Made by a program: the position numbers and the translations under genes
Part shown: one piece after another, positions 47,043 through 57,484 of the stretch
Position numbering within the stretch: the stretch's first letter is position 1
How the letters are laid out: each line of letters starts with the position of its first letter
The notes under the pieces: generated by a model
Databases searched by the model: none
What the model was told of the DNA's origin: nothing
The model's input: the letters and a program-made list of their open reading frames with translations, nothing else
NCBI GenBank assembly: GCA_934320895.1
Contig: CAKRFY010000011.1
Span: 1-64,000 of the forward strand
Length of the DNA: 64,000 nucleotides
DNA from: an uncultured Lachnospiraceae bacterium
GTDB taxonomy: Bacteria; Bacillota; Clostridia; Lachnospirales; Lachnospiraceae
Reading direction: 5' to 3'

Positions 47043-48013
47043 TGCAGGGAGAATATAGTGTGTCTCTTAAAGAAATGATAGAGGCACTTAAGTTAGAAAA
47101 TTGCACACCAGATGTCAATATTGAAGACATCAAGATAACGCAGAATGAAGTAAACAGACCGGCGTTACAGCTTGCAGGGTATTTTGATTATTTTGATTCA
47201 AGCCGTATCCAGATAATAGGTCATGTAGAGCATACTTATATGCAGCAGAAGGGTATGGAGCACAGTGCTGCCATGATGGAGAGGATCATGGCGGGAAGCG
47301 AAGATAAAGGACAGCCACCTTGCATTGTATATTGCAGGGAGATATGGATAGAAGATGAAATAGTAGCTCTTGCAAATAAATATCATGTGCCGCTTCTTAG
47401 AAGCCGTAAAGCTACATCACCATTTATGGCAGAACTTATAAGGTGGCTTGGTGCAGAACTTGCACCTAGATGCTCAGTGCATGGAGTTTTGGTTGATATA
47501 TATGGTGAGGGAGTTCTTATCATGGGTGAAAGTGGAATCGGTAAGTCAGAGGTTGCACTTGAACTTATCCACAGAGGACATCGTCTTGTATCAGATGATG
47601 TTGTAGAGATAAAGAGAGTAAGTGACAATTCACTTATAGGAAGTTCACCTGATATAACAAGACATTTTATTGAGCTTAGAGGCATAGGAATTATTGATGC
47701 AAAGGCACTTTTTGGTGTAGAGAGTGTTAAGGACTGGCAGGAGATAGATCTTGTTATCAAACTTGAAGAATTTAACAAGGAACAGGAGTATGACAGACTT
47801 GGACTTGAGGAACAATATATAGAATTCCTTGATAGTAAGGTAGTATGTCATTCAATTCCGATAAGACCAGGAAGAAATGTTGCTATTATCTGTGAATCAG
47901 CAGCCGTAAATCACAGACAGAAGAAGATGGGTTACAATGCGGCTGTGGAACTTTATAACAGAGTGACAAATAATCTTGCAGAAAAGCAAAAGCGTAAGGA
48001 GAGGGAGAAGTAG
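47039..48013 (+). CDS. hprK: HPr kinase/phosphorylase
   Basis: A 324-residue bifunctional enzyme that phosphorylates Ser46 of HPr or removes that phosphate, setting carbon catabolite control. The N-terminal domain (1-130) precedes the kinase core with the P-loop GESGIGKS (163-170), the HPrK signature [11 protein letters not shown] and the C-terminal [14 protein letters not shown]. The ATG at 47039 overlaps the uvrC stop; a second ATG follows at 47042. AAGGAGG lies upstream, inside uvrC. The uvrC-hprK pairing is common in Clostridia. Confidence 0.96.
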   Translation: MMQGEYSVSLKEMIEALKLENCTPDVNIEDIKITQNEVNRPALQLAGYFDYFDSSRIQIIGHVEHTYMQQKGMEHSAAMMERIMAGSEDKGQPPCIVYCREIWIEDEIVALANKYHVPLLRSRKATSPFMAELIRWLGAELAPRCSVHGVLVDIYGEGVLIMGESGIGKSEVALELIHRGHRLVSDDVVEIKRVSDNSLIGSSPDITRHFIELRGIGIIDAKALFGVESVKDWQEIDLVIKLEEFNKEQEYDRLGLEEQYIEFLDSKVVCHSIPIRPGRNVAIICESAAVNHRQKKMGYNAAVELYNRVTNNLAEKQKRKEREK

Positions 48014-48056
48014 ATATACTTATATGAAAAAAGGTTGAATTGGAGGGCCCATCAAT

Positions 48057-49181
48057 ATGTTATTTGTAAAAACAGAAGACTTGAAACCGGGAATGAGGCT
48101 TGCTAAGCCTATATATAATAAGAATGGTGTAATGCTTTATGAACGTAATTCTAAGATTACAAGTCAGGGAATCATAAGTGTAGAAAATTTTGGGCTGATA
48201 GGGATATATGTACTTGAGCCGGCTGAACCTGTTCCACCAATGTCTGAGGATGATATTGAGTTTGAGAGATTTCAGACAATGTCTATATTTATGATAAGGG
48301 AGATACTTGATGCATATTCAAATGAAGAAAAAGATGATAATATGTATCAATTTATAAATCAGCTGTTGAAAAAGTATGGTTCACTTCATCATAAAATTAA
48401 TTTTATACAAAATCTGAGAAGTAATGATGATTATGTTTATAAACATTCTCTCAATACGGCAATATTATGTGCGCTCATTTCAAATAAACTTGGTCTTGAC
48501 TTTAAGAGTCAGTTAGATCTTGTTGCAGCAGCGCTGCTGCATGATATAGGAGGACTTTCTATACCTGCACAGTTGAGAAAAAAGAAAACAGAAGAACTTA
48601 TGGCTGATGAGGGGAGAAAGATAGTATTATCATATCAGAGTTCATGGCAGGCATTAAAGAACAATTCTGATCTTTCGCCTGATATAAGACGATTACTTAC
48701 AGTTTTGATACCGATACTTCATCCTGATATGCCGGGGGCGCCTAATAAAGTTTCGGAGATACTTAGTGTGGAGATACTTAAGGTTGCATATTATTTTGAC
48801 AATATGACAGCCATGAAATTTGGTGCTGAACCTTTGTCAGAAATAGCTGCGGTAAGGTATCTTATAGATCATACAGATGAGTTTGACAAAAAGGTTGTTG
48901 ATGCTCTTCTTAATAGTGTAAATATATTAAGTCCCGGAGTATGTGTTGAGTTTACAAATGGTGACAAAGGTCTTGTTGTTACTGCAAATGAAAGTAATGT
49001 ACTTGAGCCATTTGTACTGTCATTTAAGGATAATAGATTATACAACCTTGGTGACAGTGCAGTTGCACGCAGCATGCAGATAAAAGATATTATGAAGACT
49101 ATGGATAACCGGCATGTAGTTGATAGTAATCTGCTTCAGCAGTATACAGGAAATACATTACATATGGGTGAGAAAATCTAA
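48057..49181 (+). CDS. HD-GYP-related protein with degenerate GYP motif
   Basis: A 374-residue cytoplasmic protein. The N-terminus has the short DUF3391-like or YcgR-like pattern LKPGMRLAKPIYNKNG seen before many HD-GYP domains. The HD part keeps YKHSLNTAILC and LLHDIGGLSIP. The GYP loop is not recognisable: where HHExxDGxGYP is expected the sequence reads LHPDMPGAPNKV. The end (VLEPFVLSFKDN) matches the usual HD-GYP tail. It may bind c-di-GMP or be inactive; this is inference. The ATG follows TTGGAGGGC. It lies 43 bases after hprK, so it is probably co-transcribed. Confidence 0.8.
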   Translation: MLFVKTEDLKPGMRLAKPIYNKNGVMLYERNSKITSQGIISVENFGLIGIYVLEPAEPVPPMSEDDIEFERFQTMSIFMIREILDAYSNEEKDDNMYQFINQLLKKYGSLHHKINFIQNLRSNDDYVYKHSLNTAILCALISNKLGLDFKSQLDLVAAALLHDIGGLSIPAQLRKKKTEELMADEGRKIVLSYQSSWQALKNNSDLSPDIRRLLTVLIPILHPDMPGAPNKVSEILSVEILKVAYYFDNMTAMKFGAEPLSEIAAVRYLIDHTDEFDKKVVDALLNSVNILSPGVCVEFTNGDKGLVVTANESNVLEPFVLSFKDNRLYNLGDSAVARSMQIKDIMKTMDNRHVVDSNLLQQYTGNTLHMGEKI

Positions 49182-49269
49182 AAATTGAAAATTTTCATAC
49201 ACAATATCTGTGTTTGGTATAAAGTTGCTTTGCACGGAAAAATGTGCAGAAATGGAGGATTAGATTAAT

Positions 49270-49830
49270 ATGTATATTATAGCAGGTCTTGGAAATCCTG
49301 AGAGAAAATATGATGGGACAAGACACAACATTGGTTTTTCGGCAATAACAGTTTTGGCTGACAAGTATAATATTTCGCTTGACATTAAAAAGCATAAAGC
49401 AGTTTGTGGTAAGGGATATATCGAGGGACAGAAAGTTATACTTGCTATGCCTCAGACATATATGAATTTAAGTGGTGAGAGTATAAGGGAGCTTGTTGAT
49501 TATTACAAGATAGATCCGGAAAAGGAACTTGTGGTTATATATGATGACATAAATCTTGCGCCCGGAAGGCTTCGCATAAGAGAGAAAGGCAGTGCCGGAG
49601 GACATAATGGGATAAAAAATATTATAAGTCATCTTGACACACAGATATTTCCAAGAATAAGGATAGGGGTAGGTGAGAAACCAAAAGGATGGGATCTTGC
49701 GGATTATGTTCTTGGAAGATTTTCACGGGATGAGGAACCTGTTATAAGAGAAGCACTTGATAATGCAGCCGAAGCTTGTGATATTATTGTAAACGATGAT
49801 ATAAGGACAGCGATGAACAAGTTTAATTAA
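49270..49830 (+). CDS. pth: Peptidyl-tRNA hydrolase
   Basis: A 186-residue enzyme that frees tRNA from prematurely released peptidyl-tRNA. The signatures GLGNPERKYDGTRHNIGF (catalytic H in RHNIGF), MPQTYMNLSG and GSAGGHNGIKNII are complete. The ATG follows TGGAGG at a comfortable distance. It is followed by a terminator and then mfd; the pth-mfd order is the Firmicutes norm. Confidence 0.97.
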   Translation: MYIIAGLGNPERKYDGTRHNIGFSAITVLADKYNISLDIKKHKAVCGKGYIEGQKVILAMPQTYMNLSGESIRELVDYYKIDPEKELVVIYDDINLAPGRLRIREKGSAGGHNGIKNIISHLDTQIFPRIRIGVGEKPKGWDLADYVLGRFSRDEEPVIREALDNAAEACDIIVNDDIRTAMNKFN

Positions 49831-49888
49831 AAACAAGAAAAAATTACATGCATATCAGCAATTTTAGAAATTATGTTATTTTAAAGAT

Positions 49889-49920
49889 ACTCACAGACAT
49901 GTTTTTGTCTGTGAGTTTTG
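49889..49920 (+). terminator. Terminator after pth
   Basis: ACTCACAGACA (49889-49899) pairs with TGTCTGTGAGT (49906-49916), then TTTG. Confidence 0.8.
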
Positions 49921-50004
49921 TTGTCATTAACCCGGTACACTAGTAATGAGATTTGTGGGAATTTAAGAGACCAGTGATTTTTTTATGAGGGGAGGTTTTA
50001 GAAG

Positions 50005-53000
50005 ATGGATAATTTGATGGGAGCTTTTATAGCTCCTTTAGAAGAAATAAATGCATATAAAGCGGCGGAGGATGATATTTGCAAAAAAAGATTTCCGTTG
50101 CATATTTCAGGATGTATAGACACTCAGAAATGTCATATGATATATGGATTATCACAGGCGGAAAATTGGAGGGTTATAATTGCAGAAAATGAGATAAGAG
50201 CAAGGGAAATATATGATGACTATCGTTTGTTTGATAAAAATGTGATGTATTACCCGGCGAAGGATGTTATCTTTTTTGGAGCTGATATCCAGGGAAATGC
50301 GATAAGTACGGAGAGACTTAAAGTTGTAGATGCGATGTTAAAAAATGAGCGAGGAACCGTTATAACTACAATAGATGCCGGGCTTGACTGCATAATGGAC
50401 AGTCAGGCATCAAAAAATGCACGATTTGTTATCAGAGAGGCTGACATTGTGGATCTGGCAGAACTTGAGAAAGAACTTGTGGATTTAGGTTACGAAAGAC
50501 AGACACAAGTTGAAAAGCCGGGAGACTTTTCAGTGCGTGGAGGTATAACAGATATTTTTCCAATTACGATGGAATGTCCTGTTCGTATAGAATTTTTTGA
50601 TGATGAGGTTGATACGATAAGGGCATTTGATGTACAGAGTCAGCGCTCTATTGAGAGGATGGAACAGGTGGAGATAACACCGGCTTCAGAGATGACATTG
50701 TCGGAAGAACAGTTAAAGAATGCACTTTTAAAAATAGAAAAAGAATATAAAAAGATGCTTGAAAAGTTCAGAAAAGACAAGAATCATGATGCGATAAACA
50801 GGCTCACTGATAATGTAGAGCAGATAAAACTGAATTTTGATATGTATCATGGGCGTATGGGGCTTGAGAGTTTTATAAAATATTTTGATATATCAACAAG
50901 TAGTTTTTTTGACTTATTTGACGAGGAAAATAGCATATTTTTTGTAGACGAACCTGTTCGTTGTATAGAAAAGATTGAGGCTGTTGAGAGTGAATTCAGG
51001 GAGAGTATGCAGGGAAGACTGGAAAAAGGATATATACTTCCAGGTCAGGTTGATGTCATATATTCTTCATCATATGTTATGGCAAGACTTGAGAGCAAAC
51101 GGACGGTTTATCTGTCGCTTCTTGACATGCTTCCTAAGGGGATAAAAGTCAAAGATGAATTAAATATATCTGTACAGTCTCTTCCATCGTATAATCAGCA
51201 TTTTGAGCTGCTTATAGAAGATATAAAAAAATGGCGTGCTGAAAAGTACAGGATTTTGATCTTGTCGGGTTCGAAAATAAGAGCTGAGAGACTGGCAAAA
51301 GACTTAAATGGTTATGATGTACCTGCTTTTTATCGCGGGTCACTTGGCGAGGAGTTAAAACAAGGTGAAGTTATGACAAGTTATGGCTGGCTTCGCAGGG
51401 GATTTGAGTATAGGGCACAGAAATTTGTAGTTGTAACTGAAGGTGACATTTTTGGAGCAAAGCAAAAGCGAAAAAAGAAGAAACAAAGGAAGATTGATGG
51501 CAAGGCTATACAGAGTTTTAATGATCTAAATGTAGGCGATTATGTAGTACATGAAGAACATGGTCTTGGCATATACAAGGGGATAGAAAAGATAAGAGTT
51601 GAAAATGTCACAAAAGATTTTATCAAGATAGAATATGGTGATGGCGGAAATCTTTATGTGCCAGTGTCTGGTCTTGATGTATTGCAGAAATATGCCGGAC
51701 AGGATGTTGCAAAAAAACCAAAACTTAATAAACTTAATTCTGCCGAATGGAAAAAAACAAAAAGCAGGGTAAAGCATGCTGTAAATGAAGTTGCAAAAGA
51801 GCTTGTTCTTTTGTATGCCAAAAGACAGCAGACGCAAGGATATTGTTTTGGAAAAGATACGGTGTGGCAGACAGAATTTGAGGATATGTTTCCTTTTGAC
51901 GAGACGAGAGATCAGCTTGATGCAATAGAAGCTACAAAGAAAGATATGGAAAGTAAAAAGATAATGGATCGTCTTATCTGTGGGGATGTAGGTTATGGGA
52001 AAACGGAGGTTGCCATAAGAGCAGCATTTAAGGCGGCAAATGATGGAAAACAGGTAGCTTTTCTTGTGCCAACCACGATACTTGCACAGCAGCATTACAA
52101 TACATTTAAGGAAAGACTTGGAGATTATCCAGTCAGAGTTGAGATGCTTTCGAGATTTAGAACACCTGCACAACAAAAAAAAGCTCTTGAGGGATTGAAA
52201 AAGGGGCAGGTTGATATAATAATCGGAACACATAGGCTTTTATCAAAAGACGTAGTATTTAAGGACTTAGGTCTTTTGATAGTTGATGAGGAACAGCGTT
52301 TTGGAGTTGCACACAAAGAAAAGATAAAACAGATAAAGGGTGATGTGGATGTACTTACGCTTAGTGCGACGCCAATCCCAAGAACTCTTCATATGAGCCT
52401 TGCGGGAATAAGAGATATGAGTGTGCTTGAGGATCCGCCGGTTGACAGACTTCCTATTCAGACTTTTGTTATGGAGCATAACAGTGAGATAATAAGAGAG
52501 GCTATAAACAGGGAGCTTGCAAGAAATGGTCAGATATTTTATGTTTATAACAGAGTAAAGGGAATAGATGAGATATCTATGGAAATCCAGAAGCTGGTGC
52601 CAGATGCTAATGTAGCTTATGCGCATGGTCAGATGAGTGAGAGACAGCTTGAAAAAATTATGATGGCATTTATAAATGGTGAGATTGATGTACTTGTAGC
52701 GACAACGATTATCGAGACAGGTCTTGATATATCTAATGTAAATACTATTATTATTGATAATGCCGATCAGATGGGTCTGTCACAGTTATATCAGCTAAGA
52801 GGAAGAGTTGGAAGATCGAACAGGAATTCATATGCATTTTTGATGTATAAGCGAAATAAAGTTCTAAAGGAAATTGCTGAGAAGAGACTTGCAGCAATTA
52901 AAGAATTTACAGAACTTGGCTCTGGAATAAAAGTTGCGATGCGTGATCTCGAGATAAGAGGAGCAGGCAATCTTTTAGGTGAGGCCCAGTCGGGTCATAT

Positions 53001-53616
53001 GGAGGCAGTTGGCTATGATCTTTACTGCAAAATGTTAAACGAAGCGGTGCGCCTTTTAAAAGGAGAAACTGATATTTCACAGGAATTTGAGACGGAGATA
53101 GATATAAATGTAAATGCATATATTCCGAATACTTATATAAAGAGTGAGTACCAGAAACTTGATATGTACAAAAGAATAGCGACTATTGAAAATGTTGAGG
53201 AATATAATGAGATGCAGGAAGAACTTACTGACAGGTTTGGTGATATGCCATCAGCAGTTGATAATCTTCTGCGTGTGGCACTGCTCAAGGCTGATGCACA
53301 TAAAGCATATATAAGCCGTATACTTCAGAAAGAAGATGGTATAAGATATTATTTATATGAAGGAAAGACACCTAATGCAGAAAAATTAAAGAAAATGCTT
53401 GATGAGTATCAGGGAAAGATAAAGTATGCAGGAAATAAGGAACCATATCTTCTCTATACTATGAAAAAAGACAGAAAGGCTCCGACATCAGGAAGTTTTT
53501 ACCGGATGCCGTCGAAAAATGTTATAAAAAACGAAAAAAAGTTGACATCAGACGAAATATTTAATATTGTTGAGAGTGTGATTAAAAGTATTGGAGGGCT
53601 ATATGATAAAAAGTAG
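50005..53616 (+). CDS. mfd: Transcription-repair coupling factor Mfd
   Basis: A 1203-residue ATP-driven translocase that removes stalled RNA polymerase and recruits UvrA. The N-terminal UvrB-like part (about 1-340) has RGGITDIFP. The RNA polymerase-interacting domain (about 505-570) has [18 protein letters not shown]. The helicase core has [35 protein letters not shown] and QLRGRVGRS, and the D7 region ends the protein. The ATG is preceded by GGGGAGG. It overlaps the next gene by 14 bases. Confidence 0.98.
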   Translation: MDNLMGAFIAPLEEINAYKAAEDDICKKRFPLHISGCIDTQKCHMIYGLSQAENWRVIIAENEIRAREIYDDYRLFDKNVMYYPAKDVIFFGADIQGNAISTERLKVVDAMLKNERGTVITTIDAGLDCIMDSQASKNARFVIREADIVDLAELEKELVDLGYERQTQVEKPGDFSVRGGITDIFPITMECPVRIEFFDDEVDTIRAFDVQSQRSIERMEQVEITPASEMTLSEEQLKNALLKIEKEYKKMLEKFRKDKNHDAINRLTDNVEQIKLNFDMYHGRMGLESFIKYFDISTSSFFDLFDEENSIFFVDEPVRCIEKIEAVESEFRESMQGRLEKGYILPGQVDVIYSSSYVMARLESKRTVYLSLLDMLPKGIKVKDELNISVQSLPSYNQHFELLIEDIKKWRAEKYRILILSGSKIRAERLAKDLNGYDVPAFYRGSLGEELKQGEVMTSYGWLRRGFEYRAQKFVVVTEGDIFGAKQKRKKKKQRKIDGKAIQSFNDLNVGDYVVHEEHGLGIYKGIEKIRVENVTKDFIKIEYGDGGNLYVPVSGLDVLQKYAGQDVAKKPKLNKLNSAEWKKTKSRVKHAVNEVAKELVLLYAKRQQTQGYCFGKDTVWQTEFEDMFPFDETRDQLDAIEATKKDMESKKIMDRLICGDVGYGKTEVAIRAAFKAANDGKQVAFLVPTTILAQQHYNTFKERLGDYPVRVEMLSRFRTPAQQKKALEGLKKGQVDIIIGTHRLLSKDVVFKDLGLLIVDEEQRFGVAHKEKIKQIKGDVDVLTLSATPIPRTLHMSLAGIRDMSVLEDPPVDRLPIQTFVMEHNSEIIREAINRELARNGQIFYVYNRVKGIDEISMEIQKLVPDANVAYAHGQMSERQLEKIMMAFINGEIDVLVATTIIETGLDISNVNTIIIDNADQMGLSQLYQLRGRVGRSNRNSYAFLMYKRNKVLKEIAEKRLAAIKEFTELGSGIKVAMRDLEIRGAGNLLGEAQSGHMEAVGYDLYCKMLNEAVRLLKGETDISQEFETEIDINVNAYIPNTYIKSEYQKLDMYKRIATIENVEEYNEMQEELTDRFGDMPSAVDNLLRVALLKADAHKAYISRILQKEDGIRYYLYEGKTPNAEKLKKMLDEYQGKIKYAGNKEPYLLYTMKKDRKAPTSGSFYRMPSKNVIKNEKKLTSDEIFNIVESVIKSIGGLYDKK

Positions 53617-54631
53617 ATATACAAAAGGTGCAGTATGTGTTATGCTTGCCGCATCAATGTTATTTTCAGGATGTGGAAAAACTACCGGGACACAAAAGAA
53701 AACCGTGAAAAGTGTACGTCTTGAAACGGGAGATATTACACAGAATTCGATTGTTATGAAGGTTGGAGACACAGGCGTAAGATATGAGGAAGTGTTAAAT
53801 TATGCATATCTTCTGAAAAAACAGTATGAAGGAAGCTTTGGAAAAGAATTATGGAGTTACAAGATTGACGCTGATACAAGCATAGGTGACAAGGCAAAAA
53901 AAGAAATAGTGAGTATGATCACACAGCTTAAGATAATAGGTGAAAATGCTGCAAAGCAGGGAATTAAGCTAGATGGAGATGAGAAAGATCAGGCATTGCA
54001 GGATGCAGAAAAGCTTGTAAAAGATGCAAATGAAACAGATAAGAAGAAATATGCACTGACTGTTCAGAATGTAGAGGGAATGTTTGAAGATAATATATTG
54101 GCAAATAAAATGTTTTATGTAGCTACAGATGCAGCAGATACAAATGTGACAGATGATGAGGCAAAACAGATAAAAATCCAGTATCTTGAGCTTATAACAA
54201 AGGGAACAGACAAAAATGGCCGAAAGATAAATATGAATGTATCTGAAAAGGCAAAGACATTTTCGCGTATTAAGGGAATGCTTAAGGAGGCAAAAAAAGC
54301 GGAAAGTTTTGCAGATTATGCAGAGGCAAATACTGACAGCCGCACAAGCGAGGCAACGATCGGGAAAGATACAGAACTGCTCGATAAAGAAGCCATAGAT
54401 GCAGCATTTTCTTTGAAAAAGGGAAAAATGAGCAATATAATAGGTGGAAAAACAGGGTATTATATTATTTATTGTGTTAATGATAATGATGAAGATGCAA
54501 CTTATGCAAGGAAAGAGGAGATCATAAACGAAAGACAGACCAAAATGTTTAAGGACAAATATGCAGAGTGGCTTTCAGAGTCAAGGGTGGATATAAGCAA
54601 TAAGTTTTGGGACGTTTTTACAATTAGTTAA
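53603..54631 (+). CDS. PrsA/SurA-like peptidylprolyl isomerase lipoprotein
   Basis: A 342-residue exported lipoprotein. The signal peptide ends in a lipobox LFSGC (lipid cysteine near residue 22). A helical SurA-N-like chaperone part follows (about 45-185), then a parvulin-type region (about 195-310) ending AFSLKKGKMSNIIGGKTGYY. PrsA-like proteins help exported proteins fold outside the membrane. The parvulin core is divergent, so isomerase activity is uncertain. ATG 53603 lies 5 bases after GGAGG, inside the end of mfd; the mfd-prsA-like pair is common in Clostridia. Confidence 0.87.
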   Translation: MIKSRYTKGAVCVMLAASMLFSGCGKTTGTQKKTVKSVRLETGDITQNSIVMKVGDTGVRYEEVLNYAYLLKKQYEGSFGKELWSYKIDADTSIGDKAKKEIVSMITQLKIIGENAAKQGIKLDGDEKDQALQDAEKLVKDANETDKKKYALTVQNVEGMFEDNILANKMFYVATDAADTNVTDDEAKQIKIQYLELITKGTDKNGRKINMNVSEKAKTFSRIKGMLKEAKKAESFADYAEANTDSRTSEATIGKDTELLDKEAIDAAFSLKKGKMSNIIGGKTGYYIIYCVNDNDEDATYARKEEIINERQTKMFKDKYAEWLSESRVDISNKFWDVFTIS

Positions 54632-54652
54632 TCAAAAGTTATTGTTTTTTCA

Positions 54653-54681
54653 TTTACATAAACATTGCAATTTGTTATAAT
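54653..54681 (+). promoter_or_regulatory. Sigma-A promoter of the cheX-like gene
   Basis: TTTACA (54653-54658), a 17-bp spacer and a consensus TATAAT (54676-54681), 36 bp before the start codon. Confidence 0.7.
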
Positions 54682-54716
54682 TATTTAATGAAACAAAAGA
54701 AAAGGTAGGTGATTAA

Positions 54717-55169
54717 GTGAAGGCAGAACATGTCAATCCATTTATCATTTCAGTTAGTAAGATTATGAAAGATATTTGCATGCTTGATCTAAAGATGGGC
54801 AAGCCTTTTGTAAAAGATGATAAATATGAGGGAGATAGTTCTTTGATAAAACTCGGAATTATCGGTGCCCTGAAGGGTGAAGTTGTTCTGAGTCTCCACT
54901 ATGAAACGGCACTTGCAATTATATCAAAAATGATGATGATGCCTGTCAGTGAGATCGATGCGATCGGGCAGAGTGCTATATCAGAACTTGGAAATATGAT
55001 TGCTGGAAATGCAGCTACGGTATTTGCAAATGATGGTATTATTATAGATATTACAACACCGGATTATTGTACTGGTAAAGAACATGATGAAAGTGGCAAA
55101 CAGATGTTTTGTGTTCCGTTTACATCTGATATAGGAGAATTATCAATAAATATATTTATCGAAGAATGA
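54717..55169 (+). CDS. cheX: CheX/CheC-family chemotaxis phosphatase
   Basis: A 150-residue protein of the CheC/CheX/FliY family, which removes phosphate from CheY. One ExxN catalytic motif is present (ISELGNMIAGNAA), as in CheX-type members. The layout (long N-terminal helix, then beta strands with LGIIGALKGEVVLSL) also fits. The start codon is GTG, after AAAGGTAGGTGA. It is monocistronic with its own promoter and terminator, and separate from any che operon in this window. Confidence 0.87.
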   Translation: MKAEHVNPFIISVSKIMKDICMLDLKMGKPFVKDDKYEGDSSLIKLGIIGALKGEVVLSLHYETALAIISKMMMMPVSEIDAIGQSAISELGNMIAGNAATVFANDGIIIDITTPDYCTGKEHDESGKQMFCVPFTSDIGELSINIFIEE

Positions 55170-55187
55170 TTTTGGGATTTTGACTAG

Positions 55188-55214
55188 AGAGAGGATTTTT
55201 ATATCCTCTCTTTT
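55188..55214 (+). terminator. Terminator after cheX
   Basis: AGAGAGGAT (55188-55196) pairs with ATCCTCTCT (55203-55211), followed by TTT. Confidence 0.85.
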
Positions 55215-55260
55215 CAGTGAATTAAATTTAGAAGCGTAGTGAGAATTGGAGGAAAGACAG

Positions 55261-55983
55261 ATGGCAACCTATAAAAGGTATAGGAAGGAAGATAATGTAT
55301 CATATTCATTGGGCATCACACTTACTTTTGAACTTTTAAAATTTAAAACGCAGTATGTAAACAGGGTTTTTGTTCATTCTGCGATGAAATCGGGGGATAC
55401 ATTGGATAAACTGCTTAAACTTTGCAAAGACTCAGATATAGAGGTTGTTTATGCAGACAAGATTTTTAATGTATTGTCACAGAAGGAAAACTGTTATGTT
55501 ATAGGTGAATTTAGAAAGTTTGAATCACAGCTTGACAAAGAAAGTTCGCATATAGTTCTTGTGAATCCTTCAAATGCAGGTAATATGGGAACGATAATGA
55601 GGAGTGCTCTTGGATTTGGAATGAATCGTATGGCAATTATAAGACCCGCCGTTGATGCGTTTGACCCAAAGGTGGTAAGGGCATCTATGGGAGCAATATT
55701 CTCAACAGAGTTTGTCTATTTTGACACATTTGATGAGTATATGAGAGAATATGGTGAAAGAGAGTTGTATCCTTTTATGCTGGATGCTAAAATTAAGCTT
55801 CATGATGTAAAACCACAGGGAAAGTTCTCTCTTATATTTGGCAATGAAGCAACAGGACTTCCTCATGAATTTTCAAAGATAGGAAAATCAGTTATTATTC
55901 CTCACTCAGATAAGATAGACAGTTTAAATCTTCCTATAGCAGCCAGTATAGCAATGTACGAGGCGACTAAGGCGGACTTTTAG
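55261..55983 (+). CDS. TrmH/SpoU-family RNA methyltransferase
   Basis: A 240-residue protein. The C-terminal SPOUT knot fold is clear: motif 1 NPSNAGNMGTIMRSALGFG, motif 2 LIFGNEATGLP and motif 3 SLNLPIAASIAMYE. It methylates ribose 2'-OH on tRNA or rRNA; the target cannot be named. The N-terminal 100 residues form a substrate-recognition part with no clear L30e-like match. ATG 55261 follows TTGGAGGAA; an upstream in-frame start at 55246 lies on that site and is rejected. Confidence 0.92.
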   Translation: MATYKRYRKEDNVSYSLGITLTFELLKFKTQYVNRVFVHSAMKSGDTLDKLLKLCKDSDIEVVYADKIFNVLSQKENCYVIGEFRKFESQLDKESSHIVLVNPSNAGNMGTIMRSALGFGMNRMAIIRPAVDAFDPKVVRASMGAIFSTEFVYFDTFDEYMREYGERELYPFMLDAKIKLHDVKPQGKFSLIFGNEATGLPHEFSKIGKSVIIPHSDKIDSLNLPIAASIAMYEATKADF

Positions 55984-56084
55984 ACATATATTCAATCATA
56001 TAATACTTAAAACTTTGCAGATCTTATGCTTTATGTATGGTTTAAGGCAGATTTAATACAAATTGTAGAAAGGAAGTTAGAAAA

Positions 56085-57236
56085 ATGGCAAAAATTGATA
56101 TTATCTCAGGATTTTTAGGAGCAGGAAAAACTACACTTATAAAGAAACTTGTAGCAGATGCATTTCAGGGAGAAAAACTTGTGATCATCGAAAATGAATT
56201 TGGTGAGATAGGAATAGACGGTGGATTTCTTAAAGAATCAGGTATACAGATAACAGAGATGAATTCAGGCTGTATCTGCTGTTCACTTGTAGGAGATTTT
56301 GGGAATGCGCTTAAAGATGTACTTGAAAAGTATAGCCCTGACAGAGTTATAATTGAGCCTTCCGGTGTAGGTAAACTTTCAGATGTTATAAAAGCAGTTA
56401 AAAATATCGGAGATGATGTAAAGATAAATAGTACAGCGGCAGTAGTTGACGCATCAAAATGCAAGATGTATATGAAGAACTATGGTGAATTTTACAATAA
56501 CCAGATTGAAAGTGCAGGCACGATAATTTTAAGCCGTACACAGAATGTTTCAGAGGAGAAACTTGCAAAAGTGCTCACAATGATAAGAGAGAAGAATGAC
56601 GAGGCTTCTGTTATCACAACACCTTGGGACCAGATAGATGGAAAGAACATTATTGAAGCTATGGAAAAGGTAAATACACTTGAGAAAGAACTTCTTGAGG
56701 AGCATCACCATGACCATCATCATCATGATCACGACGAGGAGTGTGGCTGTGGACATGACCACGATCATGAGCATCACCATCACGACCATGACGGGGAATG
56801 TGGCTGTGGACATGATCACGATCATGACCATCACCATCACGACCACGACGAGGAGTGCGGCTGCGGACATGACCACGATCATGAGCATCATCACGATCAC
56901 GATGGAGAGTGCGGCTGCGGACACCATCACGATCATGAACATGGCCATCACCATGCAGATGATGTATTTACAAGCTGGGGTGTTGAGACAGCTCACAAGT
57001 TTACAGAAGAAGAGCTTAAGGATATCGTATCAAAACTTGCAAGTGACAAGTCATTTGGTGAGGTTCTTCGTGCTAAGGGAATTGTTGCTTCAGATGAGGG
57101 AGAGTGGTTCCATTTTGATCTTGTACCTGAGGAGACAGAACTTAGAAGAGGGGCAGCAGATTACACTGGAAGAATATGCGTAATCGGTTCAAATCTTAAT
57201 GAAGCTGCTATAAAAGAGCTTTTTCATGTAGCATAA
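56085..57236 (+). CDS. CobW/ZNG1-type GTPase metallochaperone with His/Cys-rich tandem repeats
   Basis: A 383-residue COG0523 protein. Walker A is GFLGAGKTT (9-17). The metal site GCICCS (C63, C65, C66) is intact, as are the ENEFGEIGID switch and EPSGVGK. Residues 207-291 are an arm of about four 19-residue repeats rich in His, Asp and Glu, each with one CGCG, which could bind many metal ions. The C-terminal CobW_C domain follows (about 300-383). Family members hand zinc or cobalt to target enzymes in a GTP-dependent way. The start follows GGAAG. No Zur box was seen. A second CobW-like gene lies 250 bp downstream. Confidence 0.92.
   Translation: MAKIDIISGFLGAGKTTLIKKLVADAFQGEKLVIIENEFGEIGIDGGFLKESGIQITEMNSGCICCSLVGDFGNALKDVLEKYSPDRVIIEPSGVGKLSDVIKAVKNIGDDVKINSTAAVVDASKCKMYMKNYGEFYNNQIESAGTIILSRTQNVSEEKLAKVLTMIREKNDEASVITTPWDQIDGKNIIEAMEKVNTLEKELLEEHHHDHHHHDHDEECGCGHDHDHEHHHHDHDGECGCGHDHDHDHHHHDHDEECGCGHDHDHEHHHDHDGECGCGHHHDHEHGHHHADDVFTSWGVETAHKFTEEELKDIVSKLASDKSFGEVLRAKGIVASDEGEWFHFDLVPEETELRRGAADYTGRICVIGSNLNEAAIKELFHVA
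56715..56939 (+). repeat. 57-bp tandem repeat inside the CobW gene
   Basis: Three units of 57 bp (56715-56771, 56772-56828, 56829-56885) and one of 54 bp (56886-56939), each encoding His/Asp runs and a CGCG motif. The copies differ mostly at third codon positions, which suggests selection on the protein sequence after duplication. It is coding sequence, not a CRISPR array. Confidence 0.9.
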
Positions 57237-57267
57237 ATAGATACAAAACTAAATATATACTGTGTTG

Positions 57268-57409
57268 ATTGTGCAAGTATAACAATAATACCGCAGGCAC
57301 GCTCTCGCTATATTGTCGCTCGTAGCAGTACATAAAAGGTGAGAAAACCACCTTTAAGGACTGACGGCGACAAAATGTCTGCTAACATTATTTGTTATAC
57401 TTGCACAAT
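57268..57409. repeat. Nested palindromic intergenic element B
   Basis: Outer arms at 57268-57289 and 57387-57409 match except for one bulged base. Middle arms TTGTCGC and GCGACAA, and inner arms AAAGGTG and CACCTTT around GAGAAAAC, complete a nested cruciform. The core GCAGTACATAAAAGGTG resembles element A (GCGGTACATAAGTGGG). It lies between the two CobW-type genes and codes for nothing. Confidence 0.75.
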
Positions 57410-57484
57410 ATAAGATTTATTGATAGTTTTGTAAAATGTTATGCGATATGTGCAACTTATAGTGAGTAAGTAGGAAGGATTAAT

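Noticed and set aside
51526..52233. A 235-codon minus-strand frame inside mfd
   Set aside because: It lies entirely opposite the conserved Mfd helicase core and has no recognisable domain.
56715..56939. CRISPR-like regular repeats
   Set aside because: The units are contiguous, in frame with the CobW gene and without spacers; they encode a His/Asp/Cys arm.
56550..57183. Long open frames on the other strand and in another frame of the His-rich region (148 and 167 codons)
   Set aside because: Both are low-complexity shadows (Met/Val/Ile/Thr runs) of the His-codon repeats and have no ribosome sites.
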